A stretch of DNA of 64,000 nucleotides from Methylorubrum populi (GTDB lineage: Bacteria > Pseudomonadota > Alphaproteobacteria > Rhizobiales > Beijerinckiaceae): assembly GCA_036946625.1 (NCBI GenBank), contig JAQIIU010000002.1, forward strand, positions 1,943,188 to 2,007,187. Reading direction: 5' to 3'. The notes beneath the pieces were generated by a model. It saw only the letters and a program-made list of their open reading frames with translations, did no database searches and had not been told where the DNA came from. Below, piece after piece: positions 20,262-30,657 of this stretch; within the stretch, counting starts at the first letter, position 1; every line of letters starts with the position of its first letter. A program made the position numbers and the translations under genes.

Positions 20262-21872
20262 TCAGGTGACGGGCGCGGGGTTGAACAGGGTTAGGTCGTT
20301 GAACAGGCCCCAGCGGTCCGACCACGGCCGTTTGCGCCCGCTCGCCACGTCGAGGATCAGCCGGAACAGTTCGCGGCCGGCCTCCTCGATCGTCATCCGC
20401 CCGGTGGCGACGCGGCCTGCGTCGAAGTCGATCAGGTCCGACCAGCGCTCGGCGAGTTCCGTGCGGGTGGCGACCTTGATCACCGGCGCCTGCGCCAGTC
20501 CGTAGGGCGTGCCGCGCCCGGTGGAGAACACCTGCAGCGTGATCCCCGAGGCGAGCTGCAGCGTGCCGCAGACGAAGTCGCTGGCCGGCGTCGCGGCGAA
20601 GATCAGGCCGCGCTCCCGCACCCGCTCGCCCGGCGCCAGCACGCCGCTGATCGCCGCGGTGCCGGACTTGGCCACGGAGCCCAGCGCCTTCTCGACGATG
20701 TTGTTGAGGCCGCCCCGCTTGTTGCCGGGCGACGGGTTGGCGCGCCGGTCGGCCCCGCCCTTGGCGAGGTAGGCGTCGTACCACGCCATCTCCCGCACCA
20801 GCGCGCGAGCGACCTCGGGGGTCGCCGCGCGCGGGGTAAGCAGGTGGATCGCGTCGCGCACCTCCGTCACCTCGGAGAACAGCACCGTGGCGCCGCAAGC
20901 CACCAGCATGTCCGCGCAGACCCCCATCGCCGGGTTGGCGGTCACCCCCGAGAACGCGTCGCTGCCGCCGCATTGCAGGCCGACCACGAGGTCGGAGGCC
21001 GGGCAGGTCTCGCGCCGGCGCCGGTCGAGCACGGCGAGCCGCTCCTCGGCCATTGCCAGGATCGTGTCGAGCATCGTGCCGAAGCCAGCGTGCTGCTCGT
21101 CCTGGAGCCTGGTCACGCCTCCCGTCAAGCCTGCCTCCACGCCGCCGGTCGGCGCGCCGTCGGGCAGCAGGCGCTCGGAGACGAGCTTCTCGCAGCCCAG
21201 CCCCACCACCATGACCTGCCCGCCGAAGTTCGGGTTGCGCGCGAGGTTCTGGAGGGTGCGGATCGGGATCACCGCCTCGGGGGCGTTGATCGCCACGCCG
21301 CAGCCGTAGGCGTGGGTCAGGCCAACCACGTCGTCGACGTTGGGGTAGCGCGGCAGCAGCTCCGCCCTGATCCGCCGGATCGCCACGTCGAGGGTGCCGG
21401 CCACGCACTGCACGCTGGTGGAGATGGCGAGGATGTTCTTGGTGCCGACCGAGCCGTCCGAGTTGCGGAACCCCTCGAAGGTGTAGCCTTCGAGGGGCGG
21501 CAACGGCGCGGGCGGGCGGGGCGTGAGGTCGAGGGTGTCCAGGTCGGGGGCGGTCGGGGTCTCGACGCGCGATTCCTCGACCCAGCCGCCGCGCGGGATG
21601 GCTTCCGTCGCGTAACCCACCACCTCGCCGTAGCGGCGCACGGGCTCGCCCGGCGCGATGTCGGCGAGCGCCACCTTGTGGCCCTGCGGCACGAATTCCC
21701 GAAGCTCCGTCCCGTCGGGGAAGGCGGTCCCGGCGGGCAGGCCGAAGGCGTTGACGACGATCGCCACGTTGTCGCTGGCGTGCAGCCGGATCGTGCGCGG
21801 GGCGTCGCCCGAGGTCCGCGCGGCCGCGTCCTCCGCCGGGGGCGCGCTCATCCGGGTCGTGCCTGCGGTCAT
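20262..21872 (-). CDS. garD: galactarate dehydratase
   Basis: 536 residues of the UxaA/GarD family: N-terminal SAF domain ([20 protein letters not shown]), then [40 protein letters not shown], and [19 protein letters not shown] with a metal-binding cysteine/glycine loop. Length fits GarD (E. coli 523) rather than altronate dehydratase, but the two are close. It dehydrates galactarate to 5-keto-4-deoxyglucarate. It is the last gene of the glucarate/galactarate cluster. Confidence 0.85.
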   Translation of the reverse strand: MTAGTTRMSAPPAEDAAARTSGDAPRTIRLHASDNVAIVVNAFGLPAGTAFPDGTELREFVPQGHKVALADIAPGEPVRRYGEVVGYATEAIPRGGWVEESRVETPTAPDLDTLDLTPRPPAPLPPLEGYTFEGFRNSDGSVGTKNILAISTSVQCVAGTLDVAIRRIRAELLPRYPNVDDVVGLTHAYGCGVAINAPEAVIPIRTLQNLARNPNFGGQVMVVGLGCEKLVSERLLPDGAPTGGVEAGLTGGVTRLQDEQHAGFGTMLDTILAMAEERLAVLDRRRRETCPASDLVVGLQCGGSDAFSGVTANPAMGVCADMLVACGATVLFSEVTEVRDAIHLLTPRAATPEVARALVREMAWYDAYLAKGGADRRANPSPGNKRGGLNNIVEKALGSVAKSGTAAISGVLAPGERVRERGLIFAATPASDFVCGTLQLASGITLQVFSTGRGTPYGLAQAPVIKVATRTELAERWSDLIDFDAGRVATGRMTIEEAGRELFRLILDVASGRKRPWSDRWGLFNDLTLFNPAPVT

Positions 21873-21960
21873 CGCATCCCTCCCTCGCCGGGCCGCACGG
21901 GCGGCCCCTCACCGGCGGTCGCCGCCGCCCCGGACCCGGCCTGCCGGGATCCCGATCGCT

Positions 21961-22068
21961 TCAGACCGCCCCGCGCGTCTCGACCGACAGGGCGTACAGC
22001 GCGTGGGAACGCGCCATGTACAGCCGGTTGACGCGCGGGGCGGATGGCCCCTCCGCCCGCTCAGGCAT
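21961..22068 (-). CDS. possible 35-residue leader-like ORF before garD
   Basis: ATG at 22068 overlaps the stop of the aldehyde dehydrogenase gene by eight bases and encodes [13 protein letters not shown] followed by [20 protein letters not shown] and a stop at 21961. Codon use is compatible with coding but the product matches nothing I know; it could be a remnant N-terminus or chance. Confidence 0.3.
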   Translation of the reverse strand: MPERAEGPSAPRVNRLYMARSHALYALSVETRGAV

Positions 22069-23665
22069 CGCGGCCTCCGTCGACCAGACGCTTGATGCCG
22101 AGCGGATTCCCAGCTTTGAGGGCGTCCGGCAGCAAGGCGTCGGGCAGATCCTGGTAGCAGACCGGGCGCAGGAAGCGCCCGATCGCGAGGCTGCCCACCG
22201 AGGTGGTGCGCCCGTCCGAGGTGGCCGGGTAGGGCCCGCCGTGCACCATCGCGTGACCCACCTCGACGCCCGTGCCGAAGCCGTCGACCAGGATGCGCCC
22301 GACCCGCCGCTCGAGCAACGGCAGCAGCCCACGCGCCGCCGCGTGGTCGTCCGCGTCGATGTGGAGGGCGGCCGTGAGCTGGCCCTCCAGCCGTTCCAGC
22401 ACCGCGCGGACCTCGCCCATGTCCCGGCAGCGTACAACCAGCGAGGCCGCGCCGAACACCTCCTCAGCCAGATGACGATCGGCAAGGAAGGACCGCGCGT
22501 CGGTGGCGAACAGCATCGGCCGGCCCTGATGGTCGCCGCCGGCCTGCCCGCGGGCCAGCACCTCCACCGCGGGGTTGCCCGCCAGCGCGTCCACGCCCGC
22601 GCGGTAAGCCCGGCCGATGCCCGGGGTCAGCATCGTCTGCGCCGCCGCGCCTTCGAGCGCCCCCGCGGCGCCGGCCACGAACGCGTCGAGCCCCGCCCCC
22701 TCCACCGCGAGCACGAGGCCGGGGTTGGTGCAGAACTGGCCCGCGCCCAGCGTCAGCGCGGCCACGAACGCCCGGCCGATCGCGGCACCGCGGGCGGCCA
22801 GTGCGGCCGGGAACAGCACGACCGGGTTGATCGAACTCATCTCGGCGTAGACCGGGATCGGCGCGGGACGCGCGGCGGCGATCCGCATCAGCGCCGTGCC
22901 GCCGGCCCGCGAGCCGGTGAACCCCACCGCCGCGATGCGCGGGTCGGCCACCAGCCGCTCGCCGACGGCGATGCCGCCGTCGAACAGCAGCGAGAACACG
23001 CCCGCGGGCAGGCCGCACGCCGAGACCGCCCGCGCCACCGCGCGCCCGACCAGCTCCGACGTGCCGGGATGGGCGGGGTGCGCCTTGGCCACCACCGGGC
23101 AACCGGCGGCGAGCGCCGAGGCGGTGTCGCCGCCAGCCACCGAGAAGGCGAGCGGGAAGTTCGAGGCGCCGAACACCGCCACGGGCCCGACCGCGACGTT
23201 GCGCAGGCGCAGGTCCGGCCGGGGCAGGGGCTTGCGTTCCGGCAGGGCCGGATCGACGCGCGAGCCGAGGAAGCCGCCGTCGCGCACGACGCCGGCGAAC
23301 ATGCGCAACTGGCCGACGGTGCGGGCGCGCTCGCCCTCCAGGCGCGCCCACGGCAGGCCGCTCTCGGCCATGCAGCGTGCGATCAGGCCGTCGCCGAGGT
23401 CCAGGATGTTCCCCGCGATCCGCTCCAGGAAGGCGGCGCGCGCCTCCGGCGCGGTCTCGCGGTAGGCGTCGAGGGCGGCCTCGGCCAGCGCGCAGGCGCG
23501 GTCGACCGCCTCCGGCGCGGCCGGGGCGAAGCCGGGCTCGATCTCCGCCCCCGTGGCTGCCTCCACCGCCCGGAAGGGAGCGCCCCCGCCGGGGACCGCC
23601 TCCCCGCCCACCAGGCTCATGCCGCGCAGGTCCGTGCCGCCCAGATCCATACCGCCCTCTCCCAT
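22061..23665 (-). CDS. 2,5-dioxovalerate (alpha-ketoglutarate semialdehyde) dehydrogenase
   Basis: 534 residues of the aldehyde dehydrogenase superfamily. Visible are the NADP-binding stretch [34 protein letters not shown], the catalytic glutamate in [12 protein letters not shown] and the catalytic cysteine in [14 protein letters not shown]. Sequence style and context match type III ketoglutarate semialdehyde dehydrogenases, which finish the pathway by making 2-oxoglutarate. GGGGAA precedes the ATG at 23665; an alternative ATG at 23650 also has a purine-rich leader. Confidence 0.87.
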   Translation of the reverse strand: MGEGGMDLGGTDLRGMSLVGGEAVPGGGAPFRAVEAATGAEIEPGFAPAAPEAVDRACALAEAALDAYRETAPEARAAFLERIAGNILDLGDGLIARCMAESGLPWARLEGERARTVGQLRMFAGVVRDGGFLGSRVDPALPERKPLPRPDLRLRNVAVGPVAVFGASNFPLAFSVAGGDTASALAAGCPVVAKAHPAHPGTSELVGRAVARAVSACGLPAGVFSLLFDGGIAVGERLVADPRIAAVGFTGSRAGGTALMRIAAARPAPIPVYAEMSSINPVVLFPAALAARGAAIGRAFVAALTLGAGQFCTNPGLVLAVEGAGLDAFVAGAAGALEGAAAQTMLTPGIGRAYRAGVDALAGNPAVEVLARGQAGGDHQGRPMLFATDARSFLADRHLAEEVFGAASLVVRCRDMGEVRAVLERLEGQLTAALHIDADDHAAARGLLPLLERRVGRILVDGFGTGVEVGHAMVHGGPYPATSDGRTTSVGSLAIGRFLRPVCYQDLPDALLPDALKAGNPLGIKRLVDGGRDA

Positions 23666-23698
23666 CGCTTCCCCCGTCGCGCCGCCCCGCGCCCCGCC

Positions 23699-25051
23699 TC
23701 AGCGCACCAGGCAGGGGCGCTTGTTGTCGAAGGTCCAGCCCGGGATCAGCGCCTGCATCGCCGCCGCGTCGTCGCGGGCGCCGAGCCCGTGCCGCCGGTA
23801 GAGATCGTGGGCCGCCTCGACCTCGGCCCAGTCAATCTCGATCCCGAGGCCCGGCCGCTCCGGCACGCGCACCAGCCCGCCGCGGATCGCCAGCGGCTCC
23901 CGGGTCAGGCGCTGGCCGTCCTGCCAGATCCAGTGCGTGTCGATGGCGGTCACGCGCCCCGGGGCGGCCGCGGCCGCGTGGGTGAACATCGCCAGCGACA
24001 CGTCGAAGTGGTTGTTGGAGTGCGAGCCCCAGGTCAGGCCGTGGTCGCGGCACAGTTGGGCGACGCGCACGGAGCCGGCCAGCGTCCAGAAGTGCGGGTC
24101 GGCCAACGGGATGTCGACCGCGCCGAGCTGGATGGCGTGGTTCATCTGCCGCCAGTCGGTGGCGATCATGTTGGTGGCGGTGGGCAGGCCGGTGGCGCGG
24201 CGGAACTCGGCCATCACCTCGCGGCCGGAGAAGCCGGCCTCCGCACCGCAGGGGTCCTCGGCGTAGGCCAGCACGTCGCCCCGGCCCTTGCACAGGGTGA
24301 TCGCCTCGGAGAGCGACCACGCGCCGTTCGGGTCGAGGGTGACCCGGGCGTCGGGGAAGCGCGCCTTGATCGCGGTGACCGCCTCGATCTCCGCCTCGCC
24401 GGCCAGCACGCCGCCCTTGAGCTTGAAGTCGTTGAACCCGTAGGCGTCGCGGGCGGCCTCGGCCAGCCGCACGACGGCCCGGGGGGTCAGCGCCTCCTCG
24501 TCGCGCAGACGCAGCCAGCCGTCGCGGCCTCGCGGTTCGCGGTAGGGCAGGCCCGTGCGGCGGCTGTCGCCGACGTAGAACAGGTAGCCCAGCATCTCGA
24601 CTGCCTCGCGCTGCTGGCCCTCGCCGAGGAGCGCGGCCACCGGCACGTCCAGGAACTGGCCGAGCAGGTCGAGGAAGGCGGACTCGACCGCCGTGACCGC
24701 GTGGATCGCCACCCGCAGGTCGAAGGTCTGGAGGCCCCGCCCGTCGGGGTCACGGCCGGCGAAGCGGGCGCGCATCGCGTTGAGCGCGGTCTGCCACGCC
24801 CCCAGCGGCCGGCCGACGACGAGGTCTTGCGCCTCCTCCAGCACCCCGCGGATGCCCTCGCCGCCGGGCACCTCGCCGAGCCCCGTGGCGCCGGTCGAGT
24901 CGGTGAGCACCACGAGGTTGCGGGTGAAGTACGGCCCGTGCGCGCCGGACAGATTCAGGAGCATGCTGTCGCGGCCGGCCACGGGCACCACCCGCATCCC
25001 GGTCACGACGGGGGTGTTGCGGGCGGCGTGCTGCGTCTGTTCGAACGGCAT
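23699..25051 (-). CDS. gudD: glucarate dehydratase
   Basis: 450 residues (E. coli GudD 446). Enolase-superfamily signatures: KxK motif in [13 protein letters not shown], metal ligands in TLDPNGAWS and [10 protein letters not shown], and the catalytic histidine segment [20 protein letters not shown]. It dehydrates D-glucarate to 5-keto-4-deoxyglucarate. GGGAGCG lies upstream of the ATG at 25051. Ends 33 bases before the aldehyde dehydrogenase start, in one probable operon. Confidence 0.93.
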   Translation of the reverse strand: MPFEQTQHAARNTPVVTGMRVVPVAGRDSMLLNLSGAHGPYFTRNLVVLTDSTGATGLGEVPGGEGIRGVLEEAQDLVVGRPLGAWQTALNAMRARFAGRDPDGRGLQTFDLRVAIHAVTAVESAFLDLLGQFLDVPVAALLGEGQQREAVEMLGYLFYVGDSRRTGLPYREPRGRDGWLRLRDEEALTPRAVVRLAEAARDAYGFNDFKLKGGVLAGEAEIEAVTAIKARFPDARVTLDPNGAWSLSEAITLCKGRGDVLAYAEDPCGAEAGFSGREVMAEFRRATGLPTATNMIATDWRQMNHAIQLGAVDIPLADPHFWTLAGSVRVAQLCRDHGLTWGSHSNNHFDVSLAMFTHAAAAAPGRVTAIDTHWIWQDGQRLTREPLAIRGGLVRVPERPGLGIEIDWAEVEAAHDLYRRHGLGARDDAAAMQALIPGWTFDNKRPCLVR

Positions 25052-25150
25052 GATCTCGCTCCCTGTCGACGGTCCGGCCGCATCTTGCTCGTCGCGCGGC
25101 ATGCTCGGGATGGGCCGGCCCGCGTCCCGGGGCGGGCGGACCGGCGCTCC

Positions 25151-26527
25151 TCAGCCCTGAGGGGCGAGTTCGACGCGGCGGATCCGACCGACCACGACGA
25201 GGTAGCAGAACACCGCCGCCAGGGCGTTGGCGCCCACGAACACCAGGGCGCCGTTGAACGAGCCGGTCGCCTGGACGATGTAGCCGATGACGATCGGCGT
25301 CGTGATGCCGGCGGTGTTGCCGAAGGTGTTGAACAGGCCGCCCGACAGGCCGCCGCTCTCCCGCGGCGAGGTGTCGGCCACCACCGCCCAGCCCAGCGCC
25401 CCCACGCCCTTGCCGAAGAAGGCCAGCGCCATCAGCCCGACGACCAGCGCGTCGGCCTGGACGTAGTTGCAGCCCACGATCGCCATCGAGACCAGCATGC
25501 CGGCCACGATCGGGATCTTGCGGGCGGCGGTGAGCGAATGGCCGCGGCGCAGCAGCACGTCCGAGATGAAGCCGCCCAGGAGGGCGCCGATGAAGCCGCA
25601 CAGGGCCGGCAGCACCGCCGCGAAACCCGCCTGCAGGATCGACAGGCCGCGCTCCTTCACGAGATAGACCGGGAACCACGTGAGGAAGAAGTAGGTGAGC
25701 ACCGTGATGAAGTACTGCCCGAAGTAGATGCCGAGCAGCATGCGGCTCCCGAGGAGCTGGCGCAGGGTGCGGCCGGCCTGCCCGACCCCGCCGGAGACGG
25801 CACCGTCCATGACCATCAGCGCGCCGCCCTCGCGGATGTACTCGCGCTCGGCGCGGCCGATCTGCGGGTGGTCCTCCGGGCCGTGGACGACGCGCAGCCA
25901 CAGGACGGCGAAGGCGACGCCCAACAGCCCCATCACCGTGAAGACGTGGTGCCAACTGAAGGTGTGGACGATCCAGGCCATCAGCGGCATGAACAGCACG
26001 GTGGCGAAGTACTGCGCCGAGTTGAAGAAGGCCGAGGCCATGCCGCGCTCGCGGGCGGGGAACCACGCGGCGACGATGCGCGCGTTGGCCGGGAAGGCCG
26101 GCGCCTCGGTCAGCCCGACGATGAGGCGCAGGGCGAACAGGACGGCGACGGCCGCGAGCCCGGTGAGGAAGCCGATCCCGCCCTGAAGCAGGGTGAAGAC
26201 CGACCACAGGCCGATCGAGGCGGCGTAGACCCACTTCACCCCGAAGCGGTCCAGGAGCCAGCCGCCGGGGATCTGCGCCAGCACGTAGGACCACGCGAAG
26301 GCCGAGAACACGTAGCCCATCTGCACGGGGGTGAGCCCGAGCTCGCGGGCCATGTCCGGGCCGGCGATCGAGATGGTCGCGCGGTCGGCGTAGTTGATCG
26401 CCGTGGCCGCGAACAGCATCAGCGCGATGAGCAGGCGCACGCGGCCGCGCCGCGCGCCCGCGTCGGTGGCCGAGCCGGCGCCCGCGGCCGCCGGCGTGGT
26501 CGTGATGCCGGATGTCGTGATGTCCAT
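25151..26527 (-). CDS. MFS glucarate/galactarate transporter (GudP/GarP type)
   Basis: 458 residues, 12 membrane segments. The opening INYADRATISIAGPDMAREL and VLAQIPGGWLLDRFGVKWVY are typical of the anion:cation symporter MFS family that includes GudP, GarP and ExuT. Placement between gudD and kdgD makes glucarate/galactarate the likely substrate. The N-terminal 30 residues are a cytoplasmic Thr/Ala-rich leader. Confidence 0.87.
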   Translation of the reverse strand: MDITTSGITTTPAAAGAGSATDAGARRGRVRLLIALMLFAATAINYADRATISIAGPDMARELGLTPVQMGYVFSAFAWSYVLAQIPGGWLLDRFGVKWVYAASIGLWSVFTLLQGGIGFLTGLAAVAVLFALRLIVGLTEAPAFPANARIVAAWFPARERGMASAFFNSAQYFATVLFMPLMAWIVHTFSWHHVFTVMGLLGVAFAVLWLRVVHGPEDHPQIGRAEREYIREGGALMVMDGAVSGGVGQAGRTLRQLLGSRMLLGIYFGQYFITVLTYFFLTWFPVYLVKERGLSILQAGFAAVLPALCGFIGALLGGFISDVLLRRGHSLTAARKIPIVAGMLVSMAIVGCNYVQADALVVGLMALAFFGKGVGALGWAVVADTSPRESGGLSGGLFNTFGNTAGITTPIVIGYIVQATGSFNGALVFVGANALAAVFCYLVVVGRIRRVELAPQG

Positions 26528-26619
26528 GGGCGTCCTCCCGATCGGTCGCGCCCGTGGGCCGGGCGATCGTTGGTCCGCCGTTGGCCGGCGTGTCGTCGTC
26601 GCGTCGTGCCGGCTCTCGG

Positions 26620-26641
26620 CCCCGGCGGCGGGCCGCCGGGG
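26620..26641 (-). terminator. GC hairpin after kdgD
   Basis: Arms CCCCGGCGG and CCGCCGGGG with a four-base loop, 8 bases beyond the kdgD stop. No T run; may shape expression between kdgD and the transporter gene. Confidence 0.45.
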
Positions 26642-26649
26642 CGGGCCGC

Positions 26650-27564
26650 TCAGCGGCGGTCGCCGATCAGCGCCTTCAGTTCGGCCAGTTCGGCCGCGTC
26701 GAGGTCGGTGAGCGGCGGGCGCACCGGGCCGGCGTGGCGCCCGACGGCGGTCATGCCGGCCTTGACGATCGAGACCGCGTAGCCGCGTCGACGGTTGCGG
26801 ATCGCGATGTAGGGCAGCACGAAGTCGCGCAGCTCGGCGTAGACCGCGTCCCGGTCGCGGGCGCGGACCGCGGCGTAGAACGACAGCGCCCACTCCGGCA
26901 GAAAATTGAAGATCGCCGAGGAGTAGGTGGTCACTCCCATCTCCAGATACGGCAGGGCGAAGGTCTCGGCGGTCGGCAGGCCGCCGACGTATGTCAGACG
27001 GTCGCCGAGCCCGGCGTAGACCCGGGTCATCAGCTCGACGTCGCCGACCCCGTCCTTGAAACCGACGAGGTTGGGGCAGCGCTCGCACAGGTCGGCGAGA
27101 GTCCGCTCGTTGAGTTGCGCATTGGCGCGGTTGTAGACGATGACGCCGAGCCGGGTCGCCCGGCATACGGCCTCGACGTGGGCGGCCAGCCCCTCCTGCT
27201 CGGAACCGACGAGGTAGGGCGGCAGCAGCAGCAGCCCGTCGGCGCCCGCCGCCTCGGCCGCCCGGGCCAGCTCGACGGCGATGGCCGTGCCGTGGCCGGT
27301 CGGCGCGATGACCGGCACGCGCCCGCAGGTCTCCTCGACGGCGGCGCGCAGCACGCGGTCGACCTCGGCGGGGGTGAGGGAGAAGAACTCGCCGGTGCCG
27401 CCGGCGGCGAACAGCCCGGCGACGGGGTGGTCGGCCAGGCGCGAGAGGTTGTTGCGGTAGGCGCCCTCGTCGAAGGCGAGATCGTCGCGGAAGTGCGTGA
27501 CCGGGAACGAGAGCAGGCCGGAGCCCAGGGCCTTGGCCATCTCCGCAGGGGTCATCCGCGCCAT
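26650..27564 (-). CDS. kdgD: 5-dehydro-4-deoxyglucarate dehydratase
   Basis: 304 residues of the DapA/NAL family. [18 protein letters not shown] near residue 55, [16 protein letters not shown] with the catalytic tyrosine, and the Schiff-base lysine in [20 protein letters not shown]. It dehydrates and decarboxylates 5-keto-4-deoxyglucarate to 2,5-dioxovalerate. A GGGAGGCG sequence sets the start at 27564. First gene of the minus-strand cluster, divergent from the LysR regulator. Confidence 0.92.
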   Translation of the reverse strand: MARMTPAEMAKALGSGLLSFPVTHFRDDLAFDEGAYRNNLSRLADHPVAGLFAAGGTGEFFSLTPAEVDRVLRAAVEETCGRVPVIAPTGHGTAIAVELARAAEAAGADGLLLLPPYLVGSEQEGLAAHVEAVCRATRLGVIVYNRANAQLNERTLADLCERCPNLVGFKDGVGDVELMTRVYAGLGDRLTYVGGLPTAETFALPYLEMGVTTYSSAIFNFLPEWALSFYAAVRARDRDAVYAELRDFVLPYIAIRNRRRGYAVSIVKAGMTAVGRHAGPVRPPLTDLDAAELAELKALIGDRR

Positions 27565-27673
27565 CGTCGCCTCCCGTGATTCGCGCCGTTCGGGCGTCGG
27601 GGATCCGGGTACGTTCGGGGCGCGTCTCGCGTCCAACGTTGATTTTGGCTGGATTATCCCGGATCGTGCATCG
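27565..27673. promoter_or_regulatory. divergent kdgD / LysR promoter region
   Basis: 109 bases between the two start codons. GATCCGGG near 27601 and CCCGGATC near 27659 form a spaced inverted repeat, and an AT-rich patch (GATTTTGGCTGGATTAT) lies between. This is where a LysR operator and both promoters should be; the exact boxes are not determined. Confidence 0.45.
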
Positions 27674-28567
27674 ATGTTCGACCTGGGCCACGCCCGCAGC
27701 TTCGTCGCGGTCGCCGAGGAACTGCACTTCGGCCGCGCCGCCGCGCGCCTGAACCTGACCCAGTCGCCCCTGTCGCGGCAGGTCCAGATGCTGGAGCGGG
27801 CGCTCGGCGTCGACCTCCTGGAGCGCTCCACCCGCGCGGTCCGCCTGACGCCCGCCGGGCGCACCTTCCTGGCCGAGGCACACCGGGTGCTGGCGGCGGT
27901 CGACAGCGCGGAGCAGGTCACCCGCCGCACCGCCCGCGGCGAGAGCGGCCTCGTGCGGCTCGGCTTCACCGCGGCCTCGGCCTACCGCACCCTGCCGCGG
28001 CTCGTGGCGCACCTGCGCGCGCGCCTGCCAGGGATCGACCTCATGCTGGAGGAGATGGTCTCCGGCGAGCAGATCCTGGCGCTGGAGGGCAACCGGATCG
28101 ACCTCGCGCTGCTTCGTCCCTCGCCGGCGCTGGCCGAGGGCGCGATCGCCGCGGTCCCGCTGGCGCGTGAGCGTCTCGTCCTGGCGGTGCCGCGGAACCA
28201 CGCGCTCGCCGCCGGGCGCGCGCCCACGGTGCGCGACCTCCACGGGGAGCCGTTCGTCACGTGGTCGCCGCGCGGCGGGCGCTACTTCATCGACCTGCTC
28301 GACGCGCTGTTCGAGGCGAGCGGCGTGCGCCCGCGGGTCGTGCAGCGGGTCAACCAAGTCCACGCGATGCTGGCACTGGTCGGCGCGGGCCTCGGCGTGG
28401 CGCTGGTGCCGGAGGGCGTCCGCGGTGTCCGCGTCGCGGACGTCGCGCTGCGGTCGATCCGCCTGCCGGCGACGGCGCGGCCCGAACTGCTCCTGGCCTC
28501 GCGCAAGGACGACCCGAACCCGTGCCTGGACGCCGTGCGCAGCGCGGTATTGGACGCGACCTCATAG
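27674..28567 (+). CDS. LysR-family regulator of the glucarate/galactarate genes
   Basis: 297 residues. Winged helix-turn-helix at the N-terminus ([36 protein letters not shown]), then the periplasmic-binding-like effector domain ([39 protein letters not shown]). Divergent from kdgD with 109 bases between, the usual arrangement for a LysR activator of the neighbouring catabolic operon. Effector probably a sugar diacid or intermediate (inference). Confidence 0.88.
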   Translation: MFDLGHARSFVAVAEELHFGRAAARLNLTQSPLSRQVQMLERALGVDLLERSTRAVRLTPAGRTFLAEAHRVLAAVDSAEQVTRRTARGESGLVRLGFTAASAYRTLPRLVAHLRARLPGIDLMLEEMVSGEQILALEGNRIDLALLRPSPALAEGAIAAVPLARERLVLAVPRNHALAAGRAPTVRDLHGEPFVTWSPRGGRYFIDLLDALFEASGVRPRVVQRVNQVHAMLALVGAGLGVALVPEGVRGVRVADVALRSIRLPATARPELLLASRKDDPNPCLDAVRSAVLDATS

Positions 28568-28675
28568 ATACGACGGGTCGGTCCGTGGCCGCGGAGGGCC
28601 GCCGATAGGCTTTCGTGCGCCGGGTCGAGGGCACCGGAGCCACGGCCTCCTGCCTCGGATGGGCTTGGTATCGCC

Positions 28676-29305
28676 TCATCGGGTCGATTCGCGCAGGACG
28701 AGCAATCCGAGCCCCTCCTGCCGCGATGCCGCGGGCCTCGCGCTCGCTTTCGAGTCGAGCACCTCGAACATCGTGACGCCCGCCGCGGCGGCGGCGATCC
28801 GGATCATGCCGCGGGCCTGGACGAGCGCGTCGCCCTCCCCCAGGGACGCGGCGAGCGCGTTCCGGTCGAGGCCGAGCCCGCCGAGCCGTGGGCTCGCACC
28901 GACGAAGTTTTGCGCGTCGAGCACGCCGAGGGGATGGTGGATCGCGGCGAGGATGGCGATGCCGCCATCGGGCAGGCCGGCCTCGGCCTCGCGGACGGCG
29001 AGCCGGCCGCCGAGATCGGCCACGTCGCGGCCGGAGCGGGCGTCGCGCAGCAACAGGCCGTCCGGGGCTTGCGCGACGATGCCGTCGAGCGCCGGATCGT
29101 CCGCACCGTCGAGGGTGGCGTAGATCGTCAGATCGGGCCGCGCGGCCCGCAGACGGGGCACGGGCCCCGCCAGGATCACGGCGGGCTCCAGCACGAGCGT
29201 GTCCGTCGCATGGGGTGTCGCATGGGGCGTCGCCGCGAGACACGCCGCCGGGTCCGCGACCACGACGGCGAGGCGGGGCGCGGGACAGGGCGGCAGAGGG
29301 CTCAT
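28676..29305 (-). CDS. HpcH/HpaI aldolase / citrate lyase beta-like protein (short)
   Basis: 209 residues from ATG 29305. A (beta/alpha) barrel pattern is visible: DTLVLEPAVILAGPVPRLRA, YATLDGADDPALDGIVAQAP, GGIAILAAIHHPLGVLDAQN and GASPRLGGLGLDRNALAASL, resembling citrate-lyase-beta/HpcH proteins but shorter than the usual 250-300 and without a clear catalytic RxD. An upstream in-frame extension to 29452 runs into the intergenic repeat and is rejected. Function unknown. Confidence 0.6.
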   Translation of the reverse strand: MSPLPPCPAPRLAVVVADPAACLAATPHATPHATDTLVLEPAVILAGPVPRLRAARPDLTIYATLDGADDPALDGIVAQAPDGLLLRDARSGRDVADLGGRLAVREAEAGLPDGGIAILAAIHHPLGVLDAQNFVGASPRLGGLGLDRNALAASLGEGDALVQARGMIRIAAAAAGVTMFEVLDSKASARPAASRQEGLGLLVLRESTR

Positions 29306-29445
29306 ACCGTTTCCGATTGATCGCTTCGGGTTTGGCCCCCCTCCGTCATCGCGAGCGGCCGCGAAGCGATCCAGGGCGCGCCCTGGATCGCCACGGCTTC
29401 GCCTCGCGATGACGCAGGAGAGGCCGAAGTCAGCAACCGGATATC
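29306..29445. repeat. intergenic palindromic repeat family A, copy 1
   Basis: Begins ACCGTTTCCGATTGATCGCT, contains TCATCGCGAGCGGCCGCGAA, then a hairpin around GGGCGCGCCC, and ends with CCGAAGTCAGCA. The same order of elements is found in inverse orientation at 44480-44634. Confidence 0.75.
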
Positions 29446-29526
29446 GTATCATTCAAGCTTCCTTTACCATAACCGCAGAAGACTCGCGCTTCACGGGGCC
29501 GAACGACGGTCCCGGCGGGACGCGTC

Positions 29527-30657
29527 ATGTTCCTGTTCACCCATGCTCCCATCGGCACCCGCGAGACGGCCGCGCCCGCACGGATCGGGACCGCGAGCGG
29601 CGAGGTCGTCGACGCGATTCGCGAGGGGGCGCAGACGAGCGGCGTCGGCTTCGACTACCTGCTCGCCACGGCGCAGCGCGAATCGAGCCTCAACCCGTCG
29701 GCCAAGGCGAGCACCTCCACCGCCACCGGCCTGTTCCAGTTCATCGAGCAGACCTGGCTCGGGGTGATGAAGAGCACCGGGCCCAAGCTCGGCCTCTCCA
29801 CCTACGCCGACGCCATCACGACGGGCGCAGACGGCCGCTACACCGTGGCCGATCCCACCACCCGGCAGGCGATCCTCGACCTGCGCCGCGACCCGAAGAT
29901 CTCGGCGACGCTCGCGGGCGCGCTGACGCAGCGCAACGGCGAGGCGCTGACGGCGGCGCTGGGCCGCGAGCCGAATGCGGGCGACCTCTACGCCGCCCAC
30001 GTGCTCGGCGCGAAGGGGGCTGCCGCGCTGATCGCCTCCGCCCAGGCGAGCCCGGGCCGCGCCGCCGCCCTCGACCTGCCGGAGGCGGCCGCCGCCAACC
30101 GCGGCCTGTTCTACGATCGGGCCGGGCAGCCGCGCAGTTCCTCCGAACTCTACGCGCTCTTGAGCCAGGCGACGGGTCAAGCGGCCGGCCAGGCGGCCTC
30201 CGGCACGGCGACCCCGGTCGCGACCGCCGCGGCGGAGACCGACCCGCCGACCGCCTACGCCTCGCTGGAGGGCGGCCTCCGCTCGCTGTTCCAGACCGAC
30301 CGGCGCCAGGGGGCGATCTCGGACGGCGTGGCCAAGCTCTGGCAGAGCCGCGCCGCGGGCACGGCGGCTCGGGCCGCCCCGACCTACTTCCCGCGCTCCG
30401 ACGGCTGGAGCGAGGCCGAGCCGGCGGCCCAGGCCGGCGCAGCTCCGGCCGCGGCGCAGAGCGCGCCCGCCGCGCAGGCCATCGTCGTGCCGCTGCCGCC
30501 GCGCCGGCCCGCCGGGCTGACGGCGGCCCCGGCGGCGGCCTTCATGGCCGGCCCGGCCACGGACCCGGCAACCGCCGCGACGACGACCCGTTCGCCGCCG
30601 AACGCCAAAAGCTCGCTGTTCGATTCCTCCTCCTACCGGCTCAGGAACGGCTCATGA
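29527..30657 (+). CDS. SLT-type lytic transglycosylase
   Basis: 376 residues. Residues about 25-130 hold the SLT fold: VDAIREGAQTSGVGFDYLLA, TAQRESSLNPSAKASTSTAT (catalytic Glu in RESS) and GLFQFIEQTWLGVM. The C-terminal half is Ala/Pro-rich and low complexity. No signal peptide is visible, so export route is unclear. The stop overlaps the DUF2336 start (ATGA), so the two are co-translated. Cleaves peptidoglycan glycan strands by family role. Confidence 0.82.
   Translation: MFLFTHAPIGTRETAAPARIGTASGEVVDAIREGAQTSGVGFDYLLATAQRESSLNPSAKASTSTATGLFQFIEQTWLGVMKSTGPKLGLSTYADAITTGADGRYTVADPTTRQAILDLRRDPKISATLAGALTQRNGEALTAALGREPNAGDLYAAHVLGAKGAAALIASAQASPGRAAALDLPEAAAANRGLFYDRAGQPRSSSELYALLSQATGQAAGQAASGTATPVATAAAETDPPTAYASLEGGLRSLFQTDRRQGAISDGVAKLWQSRAAGTAARAAPTYFPRSDGWSEAEPAAQAGAAPAAAQSAPAAQAIVVPLPPRRPAGLTAAPAAAFMAGPATDPATAATTTRSPPNAKSSLFDSSSYRLRNGS

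Noticed and set aside
22016..26782. A very long plus-strand open frame (over 1500 codons) across the glucarate genes
   Set aside because: It is antisense to garD, the dehydrogenase, gudD, the transporter and part of kdgD; high-GC third-position bias leaves such frames open. Composition (His/Arg/Gly rich) is unnatural.
25151..28363. Apparent 1070-codon minus-strand protein upstream-extending the MFS transporter
   Set aside because: The extension runs antisense or out of frame through kdgD and the LysR gene; a normal start with context exists at 26527.
28676..29452. Longer start for the HpcH-like protein
   Set aside because: The extra N-terminus translates the palindromic repeat and appears nearly identically near 44.6 kb in a non-coding place.
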